Assembly (NCBI GenBank): GCA_032622095.1
Contig: CP136063.1
Coordinates: 84,733,980 to 84,797,979, forward strand
Length of the DNA stretch: 64,000 bases
Direction of reading: 5' to 3'
From: Siphonodentalium dalli
Taxonomy: Eukaryota; Mollusca; Scaphopoda; Gadilida; Siphonodentaliidae
The notes under the pieces are model-generated. The model was not told the DNA's origin and searched no databases. It saw only the letters and a program-made list of their open reading frames with translations. This document shows positions 43,771-56,652 of this stretch, in pieces. Position numbers and translations under genes: made by a program. Every line of letters starts with the position of its first letter. Within the stretch, counting starts at the first letter, position 1.

Positions 43771-43849
43771 AATTTTAAATCTTGCGAAAGACTATTCTCT
43801 TTTTAAAATTAAGTTATTCTTATAGAAATGTATACATATGTGTCACTTT

Positions 43850-43930
43850 TAGAAAAGACAGAAATCGTAACATAATTCCTATAATTTTAGGCAGAGTTGG
43901 TATCTCCTACATACTGGACATCAGTATTAA
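43850..43930 (+). pseudogene. Decayed copy of the last ERMP1 exon
   Basis: AGAAAAGACAGAAATCGTAA, CATAATTCCTATAATTTTAG, GCAGAGTTGGTATCTCCTAC and ATACTGGACATCAGTATT align in order with exon j (39527-39602: GATAAGACA...GAATTTCTATCATTTC, GAGTGGGTGTCTTCTAC, ATTCTGGACATCAGTATT). CTGGACATCAGTATT is identical. The frame is broken and the end runs into a CCCTTTGGCGGG repeat. Confidence 0.75.
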
Positions 43931-44048
43931 CCCTTTGGCGGGTAGAACAACATATATGTTACCTTACGGTTGGCAGGTAGAACAATATATGTGTCACCTC
44001 ACTGTTGGCGGGTAGAATAACATATATGTCGTCACCTTACGGTTGGCA
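43931..44048. repeat. ~38-bp tandem repeat, three copies
   Basis: GGCGGGTAGAACAACATATA then TGTTACCTTACGGTTGGC, repeated three times with small changes. Confidence 0.85.
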
Positions 44049-44219
44049 TTATGTCGTTTACAGTAGTTTCGGCTAATATTATGTTACTATATACATAACT
44101 TTGAAAAATCATCTCCTAAATTGAAACTTTCCATGGATATAATGTGGATGGATGTTATTTTAATTATTTACATTGATTCATGCTTTTAATGTTATTATTT
44201 TTATGATTTATTTGTTATA

Positions 44220-47200
44220 TAGTAGAGGCTCTTATGTACTCCCGTGTGCACTTTGTGAAGAAATATAGCGACTATGCCAATGACGTTGCTTGATATCTCA
44301 GGCACCAGAAAACAAATGTTAGACACCTTGGGGTCGCGACTGGGTGGATTTATGACGTCATCAAGATGGCCGCCATACACAATTTCACAGTATGCACTTA
44401 GTCAGTTTGATTAATATCTACTTGTAAATTTATTATAGAAATTTGATTATCTCACCACTGACGTGAAACTAATACCCCATACTTCCAGTTGACAGAAAAA
44501 GTGGCCACCAAAAACCAAGATGGCCGCCAAAATGGCGACCGAAATTCGGAAAATTGATGATTTTTCACACTTTCCTCTTGAATCATTAACCGATGTTTGA
44601 AATTTGTAACGAATAAAGACCTAAATTTGAATAAATTCTAGTATCCAACCATTTCTACAACATAATATGTCATATTTCGGATCTCATTCCTGCCAGCTAT
44701 CTTTAAAATGTGAATTCAAAAATGTGCTATGAAAGTTAACCAAAATTCAATTATATGATTCTAGCCAAGAGTTGAACAGAAAATAACTAAATTTGATGAA
44801 GATAATGTAAAAATGTTTTAAATATGTAAATTGCCATATAGTTACACTGAAAATAATGCATATTCGTTTAAGATGGCGGCCAAGATGGCTGCCAAAATGG
44901 AGAAATCACCAAAATCTGTCCAATTTTTAGTAATATCACTCATGTGTTGGGGAAAAGTAAATATATGTGAATATGTGCTACTTTTTCGCGGACATCCATG
45001 GACTTATGGAATGAATTGTAAATTTGGTGAACCATACAGCTGCTTATACCCGAGAATTCAACAGAATTATACCACGAAAATTAAGTCAAATCATCTTCAT
45101 GGCAGCCACACAAATTTGCAGAATGGGTACTGAGTGAGGAAGAAAATTTAACACAGAAAATGAAAAATATTTCTACGGCAATGATAAAATTGCACCGAGC
45201 TTTCTTTTGAAAGAACAAGATTGATAAAAAATACCAAGATGGCTGTCAAAATGGCGACCGAAATATAGAAATATAGAAATGTGTTGAATTGTTACACATG
45301 CCACTTACATCATTTTCGGTTATTTGTAAACTGTGGCGAGTAGGAATTGTCTTTGCTTTTATCAGTCATGACACCAAGTAATTTGGAAAACATATTATGC
45401 TGTAATTTGTGTCTAATTGTTGTCCATACTCCGAAAAATGCAAATTAAATAATTCGCTATGTAATTTCACAAATAAACTTGTTTCTCGAGGTTCTAGATT
45501 AACATTGGACATAAATAGGCATAATAAAACAAACAAAAGTGTACACAGTTTTAAATATCGTTAGTGTCATTCAATTACACTCGACATTGATCTATTTGAC
45601 CCAAGATGGTCGCCAGAATGGCCGCCAAAACTCAGTTATAAAATGTGACAAATGTTTATATTCTCAAACGGCATTTAGCAAATGAGTTGGATATATTCGC
45701 CCAATCTAAATTAGATACTATCATGTTAAGGTATATTGTGACTATGTTTGACCAAACATAGTTTGTTTATAATCGAAAATATATCAGAATGGACTCTTAG
45801 AAACCTAACATGAAATTGCCCAATATAATTTAAACGATCCTGCCCGTTTCCTGGGAAGGAAGTCAAACCAGATATGTGCTGACTATCATTATAAGGGCAT
45901 AACGAGTACTCGAACGCAAAAGAATCCCTGCAGTCATAATACAGACAGAAATCCAACTTTATGGCTATATTATTTCGTTTGGGGCAGATCTGCTTTATTC
46001 GTTGCCTATTCTTGATTAATTGTTGACCACGTTGATTTCGCCCGGCCACAAAAATTTAGAAGATTCAGGAAAAATATCACACCTTGACTTCATCGAAGTC
46101 GAAGTTGCATTGCTATCATACTGCCACCGGGAAATATAATTGCTCAACTTAGAAATACACAGGCATTACATGTTAGTGCAAACATTATTTCGTATCTAAT
46201 TATGAAACAGTTGTGTCTAATAAGATACAATAAGGGGAGATTGCATTGTTCAGTTTCTTTTTTTTTTGGCATATCTGTGTTTCATCACCCGAAATTCGTT
46301 TGAATGGTTGAGATATTGTCACACTTCTCAAGACGTGAGTCAGCACATGTACCACTCTTGTTACTTCGTCCAATAGATGGTCACATTGATGGTAGCCTAA
46401 CTACAACCAACTCACCCCAGCAACTACAGTTGACTTACAAACTCATCTCGCAAGCTAACAGAGCTCACCACAAAACTCTCCAACTGCATATCAGAGACTC
46501 CATATAGAATGTTTCTTTCGGTTGTGGAATGGAGAGTCCATAATACAGATTTAATAAATAAATGTCAATACGGCCGCTGACCTCATAGCAGATACATTGC
46601 ATATTCACTTCGATGTAGTCTAACAGAACTGTGCACGTAACCGAGTTAATGCTTGTCAGTTTATTTTAGAATATGTCAAAACATCAGTATCGGGCAAAAA
46701 TAGCCTAAGGTTTGTCATTCTCCATGTCGAGTCCAGCAAGTGACAATAACGGCACCTCAACTTCTTCCTGGTTGTCAATGAACAATATCGTGAAATCAAA
46801 ATGCCTATGCCTAGTGCCTGGATATTTAGTGATGAAATACTTCATCGAAACACCCGAAGCTCATCTTTGGTCCACGCCATATGATGCTGAATCGAACTAA
46901 TGAATACAGTGACGGGTCATCAAGATAATTTAATGGAACGTTTATTAAGATTTCTTGCAAAACGTCGACATGGGGACATTCATTAGCATTATACATCAAC
47001 TGTTAGTTCACAGAAGGTAAAGATCTTCGAATCACAGAAACCCCGCAATCTCGAACGAAATCCTTTAATTGTCCATCGAACAAATGTAGTTTATAGAATT
47101 TGCTGGCAAACCGTACAACCATAATAGTCGGATCCACAAGTAGGCCAATAACAAGCTTGGAATATAGATACTGCGCAAAAGTTGGAAGTAATAGATAACA

Positions 47201-50051
47201 ATGTTATTCTTGAAATGAGAGAATATTGTGGATTGTTAGCTATTTGAAGAGTCCATAACTGAAATATACTTCAACTATTGATCAGGAAGGTATAATATTA
47301 CAACGTTTAACGACCTGAGTTTTCTGCAGACCTGATTTCATTGTAGTGGGATATCAAATGTTCCTGTATAAAACATCTGGAAAGAATACTACAAACTTTC
47401 CACCCAATAATAATACATGTACCCCAACATGTCGGTGAGTTGAATTGCCTCTACAGCCAAGTCGAACTGTGCATCGGTGCGAAAATTATTATCAATTTTA
47501 TCTGGAACATTGCCGATAGCCGATACAATTACAGAAATGCAGGCATTTAAAGAAAATTTGGTGTGAATATGTTTATTGTATGACATTTTAATGATACATA
47601 ACGCAAGCATGAAAGAACTTCGATAACACATGTGACAAATATGACATAAGTGCATAAGTTCTGCACATGAAGATGGGGATCATACACGGAACGAACTTGT
47701 AGTATATGCGATATCCAGAAAACTATCTCTGTGGAACTCAAATACACATGTATACCAATTGAACTCATTATATGAGGCTATCTTCCTACCCTAGCTCGAT
47801 CAAAATCAGCCACGCTTTCGCAAATCTTGGGTCTGGAGTCAGTGGGTTGGCATATGAGCTGTCCATAGCTCCACAACAGTTTCTGTTTTGGTACGAACCT
47901 GAACATAATTTATCTCTAGTCGCTATATATCGCATGTAATAAGCAGAGGTCTGGTAGAAATCCGCCGATGATATTCTTCTTCGCAAAAGACAGATATAGC
48001 TCACACCTGAACGCTCTCGTTTGGTAGTCTGCGACAAAGCAATTACTGTCATGTAATCCCCTGATGCACACATAATATGAACTAGATGTTATTCAAGGAC
48101 GAGCAATTGTAAAAAATGTCAGTTTCACAAAAGTATACCCTGTGTTTTCGTATATGTATATTAATAAGAACGAATCACACAAATATTAGCTCCTATTCTT
48201 ATATTTGGACTTAGTATACACTAATTATTAAGCTTGATAACATGGAAGATGTATGTAATGTCAACGCATTATATGCCGATACTGTTTTTGGGTACTGCAT
48301 TGTGTGATGTCCATTCAATTAATTTCCGTGAGCAGCTGAATTTCGGTAGAATTGACTTAGTACGATGGCATTACATGAGCGATACGGGAGTCAAGTGAAA
48401 AATTCTTAGCCAAACCCCATAAGGGGGGCGATATCAAGGGGAAGTAATTAAAGTATTGCTCAATACCGACAGCCTTATAGTTGAGGTAGGGATTTTTCTC
48501 CAGTCGAGTCACCCAAATCAGGACATTTCCGCTGTACATGTAATGATGGATGTAATCAGCATATATTCAGATTTGGATATTTTCAAATAGGTCAACATCA
48601 GATGAATTTATCTACTTTTCATGGTTTCTGTTTCCATTCTCATGAAATCTCGGATATAAGCAGCTACTGTTCGCAAAATATTCATATTGTATCAGCATTC
48701 CTGGCACTTTTGTCAACAGGGGAACAAATGTGTTTACTAGTAGTCACTGAAACCCACATTAGGAGCGTTATCAATGAAAACTAGCAAATTTGGATGATTT
48801 CTCCATTTTGGTAACCATCTTGAGTCACCATCCTGAATTTAGATTCATGTGGATAATAATATCTTAATCTAACATATCATGGTTGTTGAATGATTAGATA
48901 GTATAATTCATTCAAAATAAGGTTGCTAGTAGCCACCGATTTCAAACCGCTGTGAATAATTTAAGAGGCGAGTGTGGAAAATCATCAATTATTATAATTT
49001 CGGTCGCCGTTTTGGGAGCCATCTTAGATTTTTAGGTCCAAATTGCACCGCTAAGAGGAAGTGTGATCCAATGGTATTATTGGTCGCGAAACATAATCAT
49101 TTCACTATCTAAATTTCCCTCCCAGACTCAATGCCAACTCTGAAATTGTTCATGGTTGCCATTTTGATGATTTCATCTCATTTTCGTCGTTTCATTCTCT
49201 CGAATTCTTGAGTATAAACAGCCATTGTTCACAAACTATTCATATTGTTTCATATCTCCATGTTATTACGCCAACACGGAGCAAATATATTCACCTATAT
49301 TTACTAAATCGCACATTAGGAGTGATATCAAAGAAAATTTGACAAATTTTAGTGATTTATCAATTTTGGCAACCATTTTGGTCGCCATCTTGAATACAGA
49401 TGCACTTTTTTGGTTGTAATTATATGGCAATCTATATGTTTAAACCTGTTGCAAATGTTTGTCATCAAAATCAGCTATTTTCTGGCTAACACTTGGGTTG
49501 AATTACAAAATCGATATTTGGTAAAATTTCATAGCATATTTATGAATTCACATTTTGACGACATTTTGTAGGAATAAGACCCAAACTATGACATATTATC
49601 ATGTCCAAATGGTTAGGTGTTCAAATGTATTTAAAATTAAGTTGCTATTAGCCACAGATTTCAAACAACCGTGAATGTTTTAAGAGAAATGTGTGAAAAT
49701 TCATCATTTTCTCGAACTTCGGTCGCCATTTTGGCGGCCATCTTGGTTAAATGTGGTCAATTTTTCTGTCAAAGTGAAGCCTGTTATCATAGTATCACAA
49801 CAGTAGAGAAATATTATATTTCCTACCATAAATTCACTACTAGCTATTAATCAAACTGATTCAGTGCCTACTCTGAAATGCTGGATGGCGGCCATCTTGA
49901 TGACGTCATAAAACCACCCAGTCGCGACCCCCAGGTGTCTAACATTTGTTTTCTGGTGCCCCAGATATCAAGCAACATCATGAGCATAGTGGCTATATTT
50001 CTTCACAAAATGCACACGGGAGCCAAAAAATGGACATAAGAGCCTCTACTA
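44220..50051. mobile_element. 5.8-kb element with >1-kb imperfect inverted arms
   Basis: TAGTAGAGGCTCTTATGTAC at 44220 pairs with ACATAAGAGCCTCTACTA ending at 50051, and the symmetry goes on inward: GCACTTTGTGAAGAAATATA, GGTCGCGACTGGGTGG, GACGTCATCAAGATGGCCGC and further blocks to about 45300 on the left and 48990 on the right. ATA lies just outside both ends (44217-44219, 50052-50054), a possible 3-bp duplication. The arms hold many AAGATGGCGGCC-type words. The central ~3 kb (about 45.7-48.6 kb) has short frames (45726-46049 minus, 47786-48073 minus, 46304-46507 plus) that I do not recognise. Class unknown. Confidence 0.85.
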
Positions 50052-50101
50052 ATAGAGGTTTTGTTACAATATAACTCAGGTTACATGTATTTGAAAGAAT
50101 A

Positions 50102-50246
50102 CATTAATGCCCTAAATAATCGACTCCTTAACCACAGCAGAATCACTGAGAGCTTTCCAATGAATGGCAACAAGCCATATTTGCGATCTGAAAAGTTACC
50201 CATTATTCTGCTGTGGTTAGGGAGTCGATTATTTAGGGCATTACTG
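50102..50246. mobile_element. Family-1 MITE
   Basis: CATTAATGCCCTAAATAATC to GATTATTTAGGGCATTACTG, TA on both sides, shortened core; 50 bp outside the right end of the 5.8-kb element. Confidence 0.9.
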
Positions 50247-50627
50247 TATACTCACCCATGGATATGACATCATATATGACATACTCACCCGTCAATGTGT
50301 TAACTCAATCAATTTTTTAATCTGATGTTATTTTACTCTGTCCCAGGAATCAGCCTAGAGGGCGACTTCGGAGACTATCTCCCTAAAATGTGCCAACACT
50401 TCTCCGTATTTTTGCCCTAAAGACTAGTCACTTCCCTCTCATATGTATATTTAATAATTTTTCAATACAGCATATTTGAAGTGTATTTTCAGAATGTTAA
50501 GGGTGTACTTAATGTACTCATTATAATGGAATTATAATTGGGCTATTGTATTACATAATACTAATTTGATCACTGATAGGTGATGTTAGAGAGTTATTGA
50601 AATTTCAGCCTTTATGAATTCTCCCTG

Positions 50628-50973
50628 TTAACCCTTTACCCAACAAAGCGGCCAAAACCGGCCAAATAAAGCTTCAACAGCCTATAATATCTTCGGTCTG
50701 TCTCAATAGAACCATACAAATATGGATATCATTGGAACCGGCTCCTTGACCACATTGTGATAGTTACAGTTAGCCCTGTGCCAATGCATTCTCTTATATA
50801 TGCGAGTCGACCATAGGTCGCCTCGCATATATAAGAGAATGCATTGGCCTAAAAAAAATCTTTTTTTACCACTTTTTCTTACATTCTTTAACAATTTTAC
50901 AATTTTTAATGGTCGACTCGCATATATAAGAGAATGCATTGGCACAGGGCCCTTCTGTTGGGTAAAGGGTTAA
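50628..50973. mobile_element. Family-3 palindromic element, full, TTAA flanks
   Basis: TTAACCCTTTACCCAACAAA at the left and TTGGGTAAAGGGTTAA at the right; TTAA is duplicated. Inside, GCCAATGCATTCTCTTATAT hairpins and TTGACCACATTGTGATAGTT, which is shared with the copy at 14892-15130. piggyBac-like ends. Confidence 0.9.
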
Positions 50974-51470
50974 CAGCAGTCCATTTCTCCCTAATAATCT
51001 AATAGGGAGAAGTTACTTCTTTGAATTATCCAGTCACACAATTTGAATTATCCAGGCTGGTCCATGCAAGTCTGTGCAAAAGACTCTTATCCTTAGAATT
51101 TATTCATTATTTTATAAATGTGTACAGACGTGCCGTAATTGAAAAATACAGGGTAATAGTGAGCAAGGCACTGAAAACAACTAATAAAGTGGGACATTGG
51201 GCAGAATGAGTTGTTATCTGTCAAAGCATTGTTTTTATTACATTTTATTCAAAGATATTCAAAATAAATGTCTCAAAGTCTTGCAGAAGATACGAAAAGC
51301 CATAAGAATATGTCAAAATAAAATAAATTTAAAAAATAAAATGTTTAACCGACCCTATTTTTTTCTGGCATATGTAACCCAAACCAGACGTTTATTTTAC
51401 TTAGGCCTAATATTTATATTTGAAGTGTATCATCAGAGACAAATTATAAATTAGAATGGAGTCTGTCAAT
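50974..51470. other. Intergenic, nothing recognised
   Basis: Two short frames (51021-51209, 51197-51454) are AT-rich and without domain; not supported as genes. Confidence 0.5.
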
Positions 51471-51699
51471 CAAGCTTGGAAATAGTGTGTCCGTCATTTG
51501 CAGAATGAGGTCCCCAGAGGGTGAATTTAGTTATTCTATCACAGGGGAACTTCAATTTGATCCTAATTCTCCCATAGCAGTTGAGGCCTAAGCAGAGGGT
51601 GAATTTGGTGATGCTAGCCCACCGTGTGGGATAGTATCACTAAACTCACCCTCTGGGGACCTCATTCTGCAAATGACAGACACACTAGTTGCAGACTTG
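51471..51699. mobile_element. Family-2 MITE
   Basis: CAAGCTTGGAAATAGTGTG to CACTAGTTGCAGACTTG with GAGGTCCCCAGAGGGTGAAT and its inverse. Confidence 0.85.
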
Positions 51700-52019
51700 A
51701 CATCACCGTCTCACCTTAATCATCAATAGACCGTGGAAAATATCATTCAATAATGTGATAACCATGTGCTATTTCATTTGAAATCGGTGTCGCAGTTACC
51801 ATCATTTACTAAAAGATTATTCAAGGAACCAATCTTTAAAGCTCAGAGCTATCAGATTTATTTATTTTAAATATATTTTCTACACCTCATATATCCCCAG
51901 CATGTGTCATCACATTCTAAAGAAATATCCTGATTCTCATGTGATAGGCATGGTATTATATCTTGTCTATGTTCATGCATAAAATATGCTTACTGAATCA
52001 GGAATAAATATACCTATTA

Positions 52020-52182
52020 TAGTATTGACCGAAGTATATGACCCTTTAACCACAGCAGAATTATGGGAAATTTTTCAGGATTTAGTCCAAAGAATGGCAG
52101 CAAGCCATATTTCCGACTGAATCCTGAAAAATTTCCCATAATTCTTCTGTGGTTAAAGGGTCATATATTTTGGGCATTACTG
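52020..52182. mobile_element. Family-1 MITE, TATATGACCC subtype
   Basis: Right arm GGGTCATATATTTTGGGCAT; left arm decayed at its tip but keeps AAGTATATGACCCTTTAACC. Confidence 0.82.
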
Positions 52183-52349
52183 TATGTATCCACATGCCAA
52201 CTTTCACAAGATACTGTAAATTTATTTCTGGTGATAATTTTTGTCATCTTTTATTCCAACAATCATGATCACAGCTTAACGCGACCTCTCAACTCTCGTC
52301 CATATATATATATCCGTGGAATATTTGCTAAGTTAACAATAATTTGATG

Positions 52350-52490
52350 TTGAGAAAATAAATAGATCTCAAAAATCGAAGTAAAATATCTCTGAGCTTT
52401 GAAGGGTGGATTCCTCGACTCAAATCAAATATTTTTCACCCCAGAAGAAATAGTAATTTAGGGGTGTTAATTCGGATTCGGACAGGGTAT
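52350..52490. repeat. Dispersed repeat Y, partial copy 3
   Basis: GAGCTTTGAAGGGTGGATTC, CGACTCAAATCAAATATTTT and GTTAATTCGGATTCGGACAG match 43640-43760. Confidence 0.75.
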
Positions 52491-52495
52491 CTTTA

Positions 52496-52650
52496 CAGTA
52501 ATGCCCAAAGTAATCGACCCTTTAACCACAGCAGAATTATGGGTAATTTTTCAGGATCTAGTCGGAAATATTTGATGTTTCCGACTAAATCCTGAAAAAT
52601 TACCAATAATTCTGCTGTGGTTAAGGGGTCGATTATTTAGAGCATTACTG
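52496..52650. mobile_element. Family-1 MITE
   Basis: CAGTAATGCCCAAAGTAATC to ATTTAGAGCATTACTG, flanked by TA. Confidence 0.9.
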
Positions 52651-53301
52651 TATGTCCACAATGAGACATTAAACATACTATCAAATACATGTAACATTCG
52701 ATAGTATGTTACATGTATTGAGTTTAACAATCATGACATGAGTTTCAAATTTTCGGCACAGCTTTTTTCATTGAAAATGCACATGTACATTCTTCTTGAA
52801 ATATTCACACTCATTATTTGTACATGGACCATCAGTGTCAACAACAATGTATATATGTAAAACGTTAAACATCATATAAATATTTGGTATAAAGTGGTAA
52901 GATCTGTGCATCTCCAAAGCTGAAGTCAACAAGTCCACAACTCATGAGTGAGGTCGAGGTCATGCATACATGCACACACTGAGCTAATGGCTAGGTTCAG
53001 CTATATGTATGTGTACTTGTAACGTGTGTTACTATGGTATTGTAATGGAGTAACACATGGCAGGGACAGCCAGATGATTTTATGTTGCCAAACCTACACA
53101 TTTATAGATATCAGCCAACGTTTAGGGAAACTTTGAAATAATAGTCAGGTGAAGCAAACAAGTGCCACAACGTCCAGCGATATGTTTAGTTGGCTTCAAT
53201 TAAATTGAGATCTTTCTGCGTAGGCAAATATCTGCCTGCACAGTTCTGATCACTCAAATTTTTTATAAGAATATTGGCATTTTCCTTTTCGCTACAAGCT
53301 A
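52651..53301. other. Intergenic, one small palindrome
   Basis: ATACTATCAAATACATGTAAC and its inverse at about 52676-52722. Nothing else. Confidence 0.5.
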
Positions 53302-53514
53302 CAGTAATGCTCTAAGTAATCGACTTCTTAACCACAGCAGAATTATGGGTAACTTTTCAGGATTTAGTCGGAAATATGGCTTGTTGCCATTCATCGGAAA
53401 GCTCTCCCCGAGAGCTTTCCGATGAATGGCATCAAGCCATATTTCCGACTAAATCCTGAAAAGTTACCCATAATTCTGCTGTGGTTAAGAAGTCGATTAC
53501 TTAGATCATTACTG
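53302..53514. mobile_element. Family-1 MITE
   Basis: 213-bp foldback, CAGTAATGCTCTAAGTAATC subtype, TA at both sides. Confidence 0.92.
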
Positions 53515-53822
53515 TACATGTTGGGCACAAAACTTCTAAATGGTTTAACCGTGTACATTGTACGTGTAGGCGAAATGATCATGTGAGTCGGGTGACCTAT
53601 CATTGCAATGGCAACACACGTTACAATGTACACATATGTGAGCTGGCTAATGTCAGAATAACTATAGACTACAGCCAGCTACATGTGTCTTAATATTATA
53701 AAATGTACTCTTGTTGTCCGCAATTAATATCTGAACTTGATACTCAGTTTATGATACTCAATTCACTACAGAGACTATCCTAGAGGGTTCAAATTGGGAG
53801 GAGTCACTTCTCCAATTGGTTA

Positions 53823-54029
53823 CAGTAATGCTCTAATTAATCGACTGCTTAACCACAGCAGAATTATGGGTAACTTTTCAGGATTTAGTCGGAAATATGG
53901 CTTGTTGCCATTCATCGGAAAGCTCTCGGGGAGAGCTTTCCGATGAATGGCAACAAGCCATATTTCCGACTAAATCCTGAAAAGTTACCCATACTGTGGT
54001 TAAGCAGTCGATTAATTAGAGCATTACTG
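53823..54029. mobile_element. Family-1 MITE
   Basis: CAGTAATGCTCTAATTAATC to GATTAATTAGAGCATTACTG, TA flanks; arms very similar. Confidence 0.92.
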
Positions 54030-54113
54030 TATTTGGTTATTATGGCGAAATGGACAGTTATCAGGGAGAAGTAACAATGGCTTAAGTTCAATTTACACCC
54101 CACACCACCATGT

Positions 54114-54513
54114 CAAGCATGAGTTTAGTGTGCCTGTCATTTGCAGAATGATGTCCCCAGAGGGTGAATTTAGTGACGCTATCCAGCATAGCACTAAATT
54201 CACCCTCTGGGGACATCATTCTGCTTAGGCCTCATCTTCTCTGGAAAGATTTTTTATTATCAAATTTCTATAGAAACTTTTATAGTTTTAGTTTCTCATT
54301 ATCCCCAATTTGGCAGACGACAAATTGCATAATCGAGGTTTCCAATGGGTGTACATCACAATATTCACCATTTGAGAACTCCAGTCGGAGTCCATGTCTA
54401 TATGCAGAATGAGTTCCCCAGAGGGTGAATTTGGTGATGGCGGGATAGCGTCACTAAATTCACCATCTGGGGACCTCATTCTGCAAATGACAGGCACACT
54501 AAACTCAGGCTTG
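54114..54513. mobile_element. Family-2 MITE, long form
   Basis: CAAGCATGAGTTTAGTGTG to CACACTAAACTCAGGCTTG, with internal TAGGCCTCATCTTCTCTGG and a second hairpin. Confidence 0.87.
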
Positions 54514-54689
54514 TAGAGCAAGTATGAACACTTTTATAATTAGTAAATATTCTTTAATCCTTTCAGTGCCAAGTTAAATATGATCTTGGGACAAATGCAT
54601 ACTGGTATACATTATCATTGTCTCCCTGGGACAAAAATAGGGAGAATTGGCACATTTTAGGGAGATGTCTCCCAAGTTGCCCTCTGGGC

Positions 54690-54945
54690 TGGTCTCTGAG
54701 TCACTATAATAAATTCTCTCATTCATTGGGTCATTCATCTAGTAAATCAATGACATTCATAGATAATGTATATAATACAGCAATTCATTCATCCATAGAT
54801 TAATGGTGGTGGCTGGTCTCTGAGTCACTATAATAAATTCACTCATTCATTGGGTCATTCATCTAGTATAAATCAATGACATTCATAGATAATGTATATA
54901 ATACAGCAATTCATTCATCCATAGATTAATGGTGGTGGAAACCAC
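54690..54945. repeat. ~124-bp tandem duplication
   Basis: GGCTGGTCTCTGAGTCACTA...AGATTAATGGTGGT occurs twice (54688-54811, 54812-54937), almost identical. Confidence 0.92.
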
Positions 54946-55317
54946 CCCAGGTTAAATGGTCTTGCTAATTTGCTATGGTGATGGTGGTTCCTGCTGAATT
55001 GCTATGATGCTGGTGGAGCAATAACGTTATTATTATGACTCAGATTAGCCAATGAGTCATTTTCGCAGTATTTGGCTAATCTGAGTAATTTGAGAAAAAC
55101 CAGTGTCTGTATGAAACATTCACTTATCATTCATGAACATGAAATATTTGAATTATGGGTGCTTTGGTGTTCACAAAGTGACAGGAATAGCCATCTTGAT
55201 TGTTGTCAGTTTCCAACAGCCAAAATTGTCATTATTAAAATATTTTACAACAGAATTTGTTTATACATTTATAATTTTAACCTCTTTCATAACTGGAGCT
55301 GCGCTGGTGTGGCATGA

Positions 55318-55498
55318 AAGATCCTGTGCCAGTGCATTATTTTATATATGAGAGTCTCCCATAGGGAGCCTCGCATATATAAGAGGATGCACTGGCTTAC
55401 AAGGTCAAGGTACATATTGTTAGGCCAATGTATTCTCTTATAAATGCAAGGCTCCCTATGGGAGACTCCCATATATAAGAGAATGCTTTGGCACAGGG
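55318..55498. mobile_element. Family-3-related palindrome, diverged subtype
   Basis: GATCCTGTGCCAGTGCATTA and TTTGGCACAGGG at the ends; hairpins use GAGTCTCCCATAGGGAGCCT where the main family has GAGTCGACCATAGGTCGCCT. Confidence 0.8.
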
Positions 55499-55655
55499 TT
55501 TTCGCAAAATTTCAGATTAGCAAAAAGCTGCAATTGGCCCGCAAATATGACAACTTTAAAAAAAATAACGGCACATTTTCTTAACAGCATCAGCACACAC
55601 CCGTATCATCAACATTTTTGGACGATCTGTTGCTACATTCTGTACATAGTCATTT

Positions 55656-55970
55656 ATTCTAGAGCATATTTTTTAATTTTATCAATTGTTATTATTTAGT
55701 TTTACACAATCAAATTGATTGATATGATAACTGATCAGTTTATAAGTCATAACTAAAAAGGAGAACCTCGAATTGCAATAAGCAGTAAGCTGATTGGACA
55801 ATATGTACTTAGTAATTTTATTATTCTAGAGCATATTTTTTAACTTTATCAATTGTTATTATTTAGTATTACACCATCAAATTGGTTGATATGATAACTC
55901 AACAGTTTGTAAGTCATAACTAAAAAGGAGAATCTCGAATTGCAATTAGCAGAAGCTGATTGGACACTTG
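55656..55970. repeat. 167-bp-period direct duplication
   Basis: ATTCTAGAGCATATTTTTTA, GATTGATATGATAACTGATC and AGGAGAACCTCGAATTGC occur at 55656-55790 and 55823-55967. Confidence 0.9.
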
Positions 55971-55980
55971 TTGTAATTTT

Positions 55981-56510
55981 TAGGGCCCTGCGAATCGATT
56001 CAATGCGATTCAGAATCTTTCATCTGATTCGATTCGAAATCGGCTGTCCTGATTCGAATTGTATCAAATCATTGGCACCAGTTGCATTATCATTACTCCA
56101 ACATACCACGTTGCTTTTTTTTAAGGATATATTACGATGCCAACGAAAGACCATACATATAATTAACTATGTTGTGGACTATAGACCACTGAAGCATTGT
56201 ATGACTGGTGGAACTGATCTAGCAAAATTTCATATATATATTGAACGTCAGCTGCATGAATGTGATTGCTCACTGGCATCGTTATTGCTTCTGATAATGT
56301 TTTATTATTGTACAGCAGAGATGGCCACATAGAATGCATACTTAATTGGTTAGATATGCATTTGGTCAAATTATAGATCATATTTACATGGTATACTGAC
56401 CATCACTATTGATATTCCTGATGCAATGATTCGATTTGAGATTTTATGTGATTCGGAATCATTTGACTGAATCGACTAGAGATTTGATTCGAAATGAACA
56501 TGCCTGATGC
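55981..56510. repeat. GGGCCCTGC / GATTCGATTC repeat
   Basis: TTAGGGCCCTGCGAATCGAT starts a repeat ending with GAATCGACTAGAGATTTGAT. GGGCCCTGCAAATCGATTC is also at 28090 and AGGGCCCTGCGAG at 56864. Probably a transposon terminus; class not clear. Confidence 0.5.
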
Positions 56511-56652
56511 CCGATTTGCAAAGCTCTATTGTACAAGTACAAACTACTGGTGTACTCAAAACAAACTTCAATGTTTTGATAATATAACGTAAATTTTCAT
56601 TAAATTGACATATCACATTTGAACCTAAAATGTTACAAATTATGTATACATA

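Noticed and set aside
46304-46507. Transposase for the 5.8-kb element
   Set aside because: 67-codon frame without DDE/DDD-type spacing or any motif that I recognise.
51021-51454. Small basic protein from overlapping frames
   Set aside because: AT-driven Lys/Asn/Ile content, overlapping frames, no splice or domain support.
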